Assembly: GCA_023424355.1 (NCBI GenBank)
Contig: JAFAEA010000174.1
Coordinates: forward strand, 1-5,206
Direction: 5' to 3'
Length of the DNA stretch: 5,206 nt
DNA from: Chloroflexota bacterium
GTDB taxonomy: Bacteria > Chloroflexota > Chloroflexia > Thermomicrobiales > UBA6265
The notes under the pieces are model-generated. The model was not told the DNA's origin, searched no databases, and was given only the letters and a program-made list of their open reading frames with translations. Both the position numbers and the translations under genes were made by a program. This document shows positions 1 through 3,647 of this stretch, one piece after another. Each line of letters begins with the position of its first letter. The first letter of the stretch is position 1.

Positions 1-471
1 GATGCGGATGGCTTGAACTGGCTGGCCAAACAGGACGAATGGTGGAATCAGATTCCGGAGCATCGGCTGGTGCTTACACCGCATCCGTTGGAGTTGCATC
101 GTCTCAGCGGTATCGAAGTCGATGAGATCGTCGCCGATCCGGCTGCTGTTGCCGAGCAACTCGCCTCCAAATGGAAGCAGACGGTCGTCGTCAAATCGGG
201 TTTCACCGCGGCGTCAAACGGATCTGACACGGTGGTGAGCGATCTCGCACCGACCTCGCTTGCGACGGCCGGTTCCGGAGACTGCTTTGCCGGAGCCATT
301 GGGGCGTTTCTTGCGCAGGGGTGTGATGCCATCGGAGCGGCAACGCTCGCGATTGGCATCGGCAGCCGTGCGGCGATCAAATTGGAAGAAACGTACGGCG
401 AAGCGGGTGTTATCGCCAGTGATTTGCCCGATGCCATGGCGAAAGCCTTGAATACACTAAAGTCGATTTGA
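1..471 (+). CDS. nnrD: ADP-dependent NAD(P)H-hydrate dehydratase, C-terminal part (5' end outside window)
   Basis: The reading frame is open from base 1 and ends at TGA 469-471, giving 156 visible residues of a ribokinase-fold (YjeF C-terminal/NnrD) protein. The family removes the damage hydrate from NADHX or NADPHX in the cytoplasm, using ADP. Seen in order: DADGLN at residues 1-6, matching the family's DADALN strand end; a TPHPLE segment near residue 28, equivalent to TPHPGE; a VVVKSG strand, equivalent to LKG; and ATAGSGD with the catalytic Asp at residue 94 in the GSGD anion-hole motif. The tail has the usual ASDLPDAM ending. Oddities are Gly to Leu in HPGE and a missing His in the late helix, so nucleotide or substrate preference could differ. 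The N-terminus is missing, so I cannot tell whether it is fused to an NnrE epimerase domain. The CBS gene follows after 17 nt, suggesting one transcript. Another ribokinase-like function is possible but less likely. Confidence 0.87.
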   Translation, partial: DADGLNWLAKQDEWWNQIPEHRLVLTPHPLELHRLSGIEVDEIVADPAAVAEQLASKWKQTVVVKSGFTAASNGSDTVVSDLAPTSLATAGSGDCFAGAIGAFLAQGCDAIGAATLAIGIGSRAAIKLEETYGEAGVIASDLPDAMAKALNTLKSI

Positions 472-475
472 GAGT

Positions 476-481
476 GAGGAG
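476..481 (+). promoter_or_regulatory. Ribosome binding site of the CBS gene
   Basis: GAGGAG lies 7 nt before ATG 489. It settles the start of the CBS protein: an in-frame TTG at 468 would begin before this site and overlap the nnrD stop, so ATG 489 is preferred. Confidence 0.8.
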
Positions 482-488
482 AATACGA

Positions 489-995
489 ATGGTTAATACG
501 ATTCCTGAAAATCTGGACCAGACACCCGAACTTACTGCGGTGGATATCATGCCGGCGGGCGTACCTGCCGTTTCTCCCGATGCCTCAATTGCCGAGGTGC
601 TGCGCACGATGGTGAATCACGATGTCGCTGGAGTGGCAGTTGTGGAAAACGACGAGATCGTCGGCATCATCACCGAGAGCGATGTTGTTGCTCGACAGGC
701 AGAAGTCGATGCTCCACTGCCGGTTCCGTTTTTCGATGCGATTTTCGTCGTTGATGCGGGCCGTTCCTATGAAGAAGAGCTGCGCAAGGCGTTGGCAATC
801 AATGCTTCGCAGCTGATGACGTCGCCGGTCACCAGCATTCGTTCCATCGCCAATCTTGAGCAGATCGCGACCGTGATGATTGATCACGATGTCCATCCGC
901 TGCCAGTGGTGGATGAGAACAACAAGTATCTCGGGATTGTGAGCCGACGGGACCTGGTGCGCGTGATCGCAGAGTTGGAGACCAGGGTCTCATGA
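489..995 (+). CDS. Two-CBS-domain protein (Bateman module)
   Basis: A 168-residue protein made almost entirely of one CBS pair. CBS1 covers about residues 17-70, with VDIM at 18-21 and the nucleotide-binding type motif GIITESD at 59-65. CBS2 covers about 105-161, with SQLMTSPV at 108-114 and GIVSRRD at 149-155. The 35-residue linker between them (PFFDAIFVVDAGRSYEEELRKA region, roughly 79-102) resembles a linker I know from a family of stand-alone bacterial CBS proteins. CBS pairs usually bind AMP, ATP, NAD or S-adenosylmethionine and act as energy sensors; no ligand can be assigned here. No catalytic or membrane domain is attached, so it presumably works in trans in the cytoplasm. It sits between nnrD and alr, 17 nt after the first and overlapping the second by ATGA, so translation of alr is probably coupled to it. 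Family assignment is firm; partner and ligand are unknown. Confidence 0.92.
   Translation: MVNTIPENLDQTPELTAVDIMPAGVPAVSPDASIAEVLRTMVNHDVAGVAVVENDEIVGIITESDVVARQAEVDAPLPVPFFDAIFVVDAGRSYEEELRKALAINASQLMTSPVTSIRSIANLEQIATVMIDHDVHPLPVVDENNKYLGIVSRRDLVRVIAELETRVS
978..991 (+). promoter_or_regulatory. Palindrome directly before the alr start codon
   Basis: GAGACC-AG-GGTCTC is a perfect palindrome ending at the base before ATG 992. In RNA it can form a 5-bp stem with a CAGG loop, which would tie up the GGAG (977-980) and AGGG (984-987) purine runs that are the only ribosome-site candidates for alr. It also encodes the last residues of the CBS protein, so a ribosome finishing that gene would open it. 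The role in translational coupling is inference. Confidence 0.45.
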
Positions 996-2209
996 ACCTG
1001 CAGGATATCGTTGCAGATTGGCAAGGCCGCCCCACATTTGCCGTTATCGATCTGGATGCCTATGCCCAGAACGTGCGCGCCATGCGCGCCTGGATCACGC
1101 CTGGGGCCCGCTACTGCGTGGTTGTGAAGGCAAACGGTTACGGGCTCGGAGCCATCCCATTGGCGCGTGTAGCGCTGAACAATGGCGCCGATATGGTTGC
1201 GGTCGCGACTGTGGATGAGGGCGCCCAGCTGCGTCGTGCGGGTATCACTGGCGAAATCCTGCTGATGGGTCCAATGGGACCAGCAGAGAAGGATCTCGCG
1301 GTCGGTATGGACATGACCGTGGTAATGAACGATATTCCGTTCGCCCATGGATTGGCCCGTACCGTGCGTGAAAATGGCCGTATGGATCCGCTTAAGGTGC
1401 ACCTAAAGGTCGATACCGGTATGCGCCGCATGGGTGTGCAGCCGAAAGATGCCGTAGCTGCCGCCAAAAAGATCATGAGTTTCCCCGAGTTGAAACTCGA
1501 GGGACTGATGACGCACTTCGCTTCGGCGGATATCCCGGATCTCACATCCGCCAGGAAGCAAGTGGAAGTGTTCGATTCCGTGGTCGCCGATCTTGAGGCG
1601 GCTGGTATCGATATACCCATCAAGCATGTCTGCAATAGCGCCGGTACCGTGCAGTTCCCGGAATGGCACAAGAATATGGTGCGGAGCGGCATCGCCACCT
1701 ATGGTGTCCGACCAGCCCCACACATTCCGTTGCCAGGAGAACCCGGTGAAATGAAGCAGATCATGACGGTGCACAGCATGGTCACTCGCGTGATTCCCCT
1801 GGAGCCCGGCGATTCCGTGAGCTATGGAGGCACCTGGACCGCGACCGAGAAGACGCGTGGAGCGCTGATACCTATCGGATATGCCGATGGATATCTGCGG
1901 AGTCTCAGTAATCGTGGACGAATGGCCGTAGAAGGTGAATCTGCGCCGGTTCTCGGCCGGGTTTGCATGGATCAAACAATCCTGGAGATGCCAGCGTTAC
2001 TGCCGGCGAAAACCCGCCAGCATGTGGTGGTAATTGGCAATGGCACAGAGGAGACCCCTGGCGCCCCCGATCTTGAAGAGCTCGCGGAATTGGGCGAAAC
2101 GCTCCCGCACGAGTTGATGACCACATTGGCGCATCGTGTTCCGAAGTTGTATGTGCAGAATGGGAAGCTCGTTGGCCTCGCCGATCTCGAAGGCTACCGG
2201 GACTATTAG
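992..2209 (+). CDS. alr: Alanine racemase
   Basis: A 405-residue fold-type III PLP enzyme that interconverts L- and D-alanine in the cytoplasm, supplying D-alanine for peptidoglycan. Visible landmarks: AVIDLDAYAQN at 17-27; the PLP lysine in VVVKANGYG (K46); LKVDTGMRRMG, holding the Lys and Arg that in characterised enzymes are the carbamylated Lys and the PLP-contacting Arg; HVCNSAGT at 212-219; VRSGIATYG; the second catalytic base Tyr278 in SYGGTW; IGYADGYLR; and GRVCMDQ of the substrate entryway. Length is normal for the family (about 360-400) with a short N-terminal extension. Small deviations from consensus are KANGYGLG instead of KANAYGHG and VRSGIA instead of VRPGIA. The ATG overlaps the CBS stop as ATGA, so the upstream gene probably controls its translation. 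It is the last gene of the operon, followed by a hairpin terminator. Confidence 0.97.
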   Translation: MNLQDIVADWQGRPTFAVIDLDAYAQNVRAMRAWITPGARYCVVVKANGYGLGAIPLARVALNNGADMVAVATVDEGAQLRRAGITGEILLMGPMGPAEKDLAVGMDMTVVMNDIPFAHGLARTVRENGRMDPLKVHLKVDTGMRRMGVQPKDAVAAAKKIMSFPELKLEGLMTHFASADIPDLTSARKQVEVFDSVVADLEAAGIDIPIKHVCNSAGTVQFPEWHKNMVRSGIATYGVRPAPHIPLPGEPGEMKQIMTVHSMVTRVIPLEPGDSVSYGGTWTATEKTRGALIPIGYADGYLRSLSNRGRMAVEGESAPVLGRVCMDQTILEMPALLPAKTRQHVVVIGNGTEETPGAPDLEELAELGETLPHELMTTLAHRVPKLYVQNGKLVGLADLEGYRDY

Positions 2210-2238
2210 GCTCCTGTTGATCAAATCGGCAAACCAAA

Positions 2239-2279
2239 AAACCGGAGATGCAGAACAATCTGCACCTCCGGTTTGTTTT
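2239..2279. terminator. Bidirectional intrinsic terminator between convergent genes
   Basis: Arms 2239-2254 and 2259-2274 pair over 16 positions around an ACAA loop with one mismatch (A2248 against C2265). On the plus strand TTTGTTTTC follows and would end the nnrD-CBS-alr transcript. On the minus strand the mismatch becomes a G-U pair, so the stem is complete, and it runs into TTTTTTGGTTT, ending the HTH-gene transcript. The hairpin lies between the alr stop (2209) and the HTH-gene stop (2290). Confidence 0.92.
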
Positions 2280-2289
2280 CAGGACTGGT

Positions 2290-2820
2290 TTAGTACGGGC
2301 TCTCAATCTCTCGCGAGATCTGCTTGAGCACATCGATATCCTTACGGATAACGAAGGTACGGCCACTCATGTCGTCGCGCACGTAGTTGAGTGTGCGATC
2401 GTCCATCCATCGGTAGATGGTGGGGCGGGTGACACCCAACTGTTGGGCGGCGTTGCCAATGCTGACCAGCTCGTTGCTTTCGAACGCGCGGTATTTGGCA
2501 AGGGCCAACATTCGTCCCAGATCAGTATCCCAAAATACTCGGGGTACCGAATAGTCATCGGCCGCTGCCGGCCAAAAGAGAAGCTGAAGCACCGAATCGA
2601 TTGCTTCCAGCACCTGATCCTTGGATTCTTTGCTCTGGCCAAGGGCCAGGCGTGCCAATCGGAGGAGGTCTTGTCCCAACGGCCCATTGCGCAGCTGTGT
2701 CAGCGTGAGAGGCTGGAAAGCCTCCGGTGCCAACTGGGTCACCAAACGATGATGGTGACTGTAAACAAGCTGCAGGGCGTTGTCCATGACCGCCTGGTAG
2801 TCTCGGGGCTCGGACTCCAC
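2290..2820 (-). CDS. DNA-binding protein with C-terminal MerR/excisionase-type helix-turn-helix
   Basis: With GTG 2820 as start the protein has 176 residues. The last 60 (117-176) form a MerR/excisionase-like winged HTH: SIGNAAQQLGVTRPTIYRWMDD is the helix-turn-helix, followed by a wing (NYVRDDMSGRTFVIRK) and an IDVLKQI helix, as in the HTH_17 family that reads one or two half-sites. Residues 1-116 are mostly predicted helix, with a His-rich patch (VYSHHHRLV) and Leu-rich stretches; I do not recognise this part, which could be for dimerisation or ligand sensing. AAAGGAG 5 nt upstream supports the GTG start. An in-frame ATG at 2901 would add 27 residues and has only a weak ribosome site, yet lies about 24 nt from the predicted transcription start, so it cannot be excluded. 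The gene has its own promoter and a terminator. No phage integrase or other excision gene is near, so transcriptional regulation is more likely than excision. Confidence 0.85.
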   Translation of the reverse strand: MESEPRDYQAVMDNALQLVYSHHHRLVTQLAPEAFQPLTLTQLRNGPLGQDLLRLARLALGQSKESKDQVLEAIDSVLQLLFWPAAADDYSVPRVFWDTDLGRMLALAKYRAFESNELVSIGNAAQQLGVTRPTIYRWMDDRTLNYVRDDMSGRTFVIRKDIDVLKQISREIESPY

Positions 2821-2825
2821 GATGA

Positions 2826-2832
2826 CTCCTTT
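2826..2832 (-). promoter_or_regulatory. Ribosome binding site supporting the GTG start
   Basis: AAAGGAG on the minus strand, 5 nt before GTG 2820. It is much stronger than anything before the alternative in-frame ATG at 2901. Confidence 0.6.
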
Positions 2833-2931
2833 CTGGTCTCCAGGCTCACCCCACGTGAGCGAACAACGGTTAGCAAATGCGTCTGTTCTGGGTGGAGACA
2901 TCGTGTGTGTCCAACCGAACTGTACGATCGG

Positions 2932-2961
2932 ATTGTACTTTCGCGGCGATCATCGTGTCAA
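2932..2961 (-). promoter_or_regulatory. Near-consensus housekeeping-sigma promoter of the HTH gene
   Basis: Minus strand: TTGACA (2961-2956) and TACAAT (2937-2932) separated by 18 nt. Transcription would begin near 2925, giving a leader of about 105 nt to GTG 2820. It sits 34 bp after the receiver-like gene ends, so the HTH gene can be expressed independently, although no terminator blocks read-through from upstream. Confidence 0.75.
2947..2955. promoter_or_regulatory. CGAT-C-ATCG dyad in the promoter spacer, candidate operator
   Basis: A perfect 9-bp palindrome lies wholly between the -35 and -10 boxes of the HTH-gene promoter, where MerR-type regulators typically bind. Because the downstream gene encodes a MerR/excisionase-type HTH, self-regulation is a reasonable but unproven inference. 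The dyad is short and could be chance. Confidence 0.35.
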
Positions 2962-2994
2962 CGGTGTACGTACGATCTATTCATAACGGTTTCT

Positions 2995-3357
2995 TCACAA
3001 TGCCTCGATTTCGCCGTCTTTACGCCGATATTGATTGAGCAGTCCCGGAAGCTTCCGGCTGAATTCGCCGTTGGACACCACTCGAGTCACACCGGCGGCC
3101 TTCGCAGCCCGGAATCCATCCACATTTGTGTGCGATCCGAACGCGACCACCGGGGTAGCGCCGCCAAGGATTGGCTTGAGTGCATCCCAATCCACCGGCA
3201 TATTGAAATCCACAAGCGCGGTCATTGCCTCCGGGGCTTCTTCCACCAGCTCGGCTTCGGATTTGCACAGTTTCATTTCATACCCGAGTTGCTTTAGAAC
3301 CGCGCGAATCCGCATACCGAAGAACACATCCCGGCTGAGTGCGGCTACCGATCCCAT
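2995..3357 (-). CDS. Stand-alone degenerate response-regulator receiver domain (pseudo-receiver)
   Basis: A 120-residue protein (start ATG 3357) with the alternating beta-alpha pattern of a CheY-like receiver and no output domain. TALVDFNMP matches the beta-3 end, with Asp50 at the phospho-acceptor position and Pro at +4. TPVVAFGSH matches beta-4 but has Gly/Ser where Thr/Ser is usual, followed by AAKAAGVTRVVSNGEF, where the conserved Lys-Pro of beta-5 is replaced by Ser-Asn-Gly. The N-terminal acidic pair is reduced to SRD. Phosphorylation is therefore doubtful, and a protein-interaction role is more likely. GGAG 6 nt before ATG 3357 supports this start; ATG 3372 would add five residues (MTERE) and has only a poor AAGAAGAG ribosome site. 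It is followed on the same strand by the HTH gene, 174 nt away, and is divergent from the MMPL gene. No histidine kinase is visible. Partner and function are unknown. Confidence 0.78.
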   Translation of the reverse strand: MGSVAALSRDVFFGMRIRAVLKQLGYEMKLCKSEAELVEEAPEAMTALVDFNMPVDWDALKPILGGATPVVAFGSHTNVDGFRAAKAAGVTRVVSNGEFSRKLPGLLNQYRRKDGEIEAL

Positions 3358-3363
3358 TTCTCG

Positions 3364-3367
3364 CTCC
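3364..3367 (-). promoter_or_regulatory. Ribosome binding site deciding the pseudo-receiver start
   Basis: GGAG on the minus strand, 6 nt before ATG 3357. The spacing favours this start over the in-frame ATG at 3372. Confidence 0.5.
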
Positions 3368-3374
3368 GTCATGA

Positions 3375-3446
3375 CTCTTCTTTCACTTCAACGAAAGCAT
3401 CGGCATGAGAATGTAAGTGATGTACATCCGATGCTGATAAGAAGAG
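3375..3446 (-). repeat. Nested inverted repeats in the presumed leader of the pseudo-receiver gene
   Basis: On the minus strand an outer pair, CTCTTCTT (3446-3439) with AAGAAGAG (3382-3375), encloses an inner pair, AGCATCGG (3435-3428) with CCGATGCT (3403-3396). The inner pair can continue by ATG/CAT past a one-base bulge, around a 17-nt loop. If transcribed, the outer stem covers the purine-rich stretch directly before ATG 3372 and ends 8 nt before the GGAG of the preferred start. It may be a translational control element or a DNA-level operator. No clear promoter was found upstream, so transcription through it is assumed. Confidence 0.5.
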
Positions 3447-3471
3447 GGTAGTCCGTTTCGATCCAAGGTTG

Positions 3472-3509
3472 CCACCACGGGATGTTCGGGTATTCGGTGT
3501 GCGTGGTGG
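3472..3509. repeat. 8-bp perfect inverted repeat in the divergent intergenic region
   Basis: CCACCACG (3472-3479) and CGTGGTGG (3502-3509) are exact reverse complements around 22 nt. No T-run follows on either side, so it is not an ordinary terminator. It may be a protein-binding site or part of a leader RNA; function is unknown. Confidence 0.4.
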
Positions 3510-3561
3510 GAACTCAGGAGAGACGATTTTGGGTGAGGTTGGGCAGACGCGCCCGCATCCT

Positions 3562-3574
3562 TTGACATTGTCAA
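3562..3574. promoter_or_regulatory. Perfect 13-bp palindrome over the -35 box, candidate operator
   Basis: TTGACA-T-TGTCAA is a perfect palindrome whose left arm is the -35 hexamer of the MMPL promoter. A dimeric repressor bound here would exclude RNA polymerase. The binding protein is unknown; no TetR-type gene is seen in the window. Confidence 0.5.
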
Positions 3575-3591
3575 TTCGGCCCTTCTATTAT
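3562..3591 (+). promoter_or_regulatory. Near-consensus promoter of the MMPL transporter gene
   Basis: TTGACA (3562-3567) and TATTAT (3586-3591) are 18 nt apart, a strong match to a housekeeping-sigma promoter. Transcription would begin near 3598, leaving a leader of about 50 nt before ATG 3648. Confidence 0.78.
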
Positions 3592-3603
3592 CCAGAGCAA
3601 AGC

Positions 3604-3620
3604 GGCCGGGGAATCCGGCC
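3604..3620 (+). repeat. GC-rich hairpin in the MMPL leader
   Basis: GGCCGG (3604-3609) and CCGGCC (3615-3620) flank a GGAAT loop, just after the predicted transcription start. There is no T-run, so it is not a simple terminator. It could stabilise the 5' end of the mRNA or modulate translation, since the only ribosome-site candidate, GAAGG at 3630-3634, lies 13 nt from the start codon. Confidence 0.45.
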
Positions 3621-3647
3621 AGAATCAACGAAGGCGGCCACAACCCC

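Larger units (their letters stand above)
2921..2977 (-). repeat. Repeated GTACA / GATCGTAC motifs around the HTH-gene promoter
   Basis: On the minus strand GTACA occurs at 2969-2965, 2938-2934 and 2925-2921. The longer GATCGTAC occurs exactly at 2977-2970 and 2929-2922, a 48-bp spacing that brackets the promoter. One copy overlaps the -10 box and one the expected start site. This is the layout of multiple repressor sites, but no protein is known to bind them. Confidence 0.45.

Noticed and set aside
468..488. TTG 468 as start of the CBS protein
   Set aside because: GAGGAG at 476-481 is ideally placed for ATG 489, and the extra residues MRVRRIR would be encoded by the ribosome site itself.
1138..1975. 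Minus-strand open frames beneath alr
   Set aside because: They overlap a well-conserved enzyme completely and show no family motif or initiation signals.
2248..3297. Long plus-strand open frame (349 codons) across the HTH and pseudo-receiver genes
   Set aside because: It runs through the bidirectional terminator and two genes with clear domains on the other strand, and its product is Cys/His/Arg-rich without motifs.
3396..3480. Promoter for the pseudo-receiver gene on the minus strand
   Set aside because: Only poor combinations were found, such as TGGCAA-18-TACCCT or a TACATT box without a matching -35, so none is listed.
3461..3509. tRNA-like look of the GC-rich stretch with a TTCGG loop
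   Set aside because: No acceptor stem, anticodon arm or proper T-loop (TTCRANY) could be assembled.
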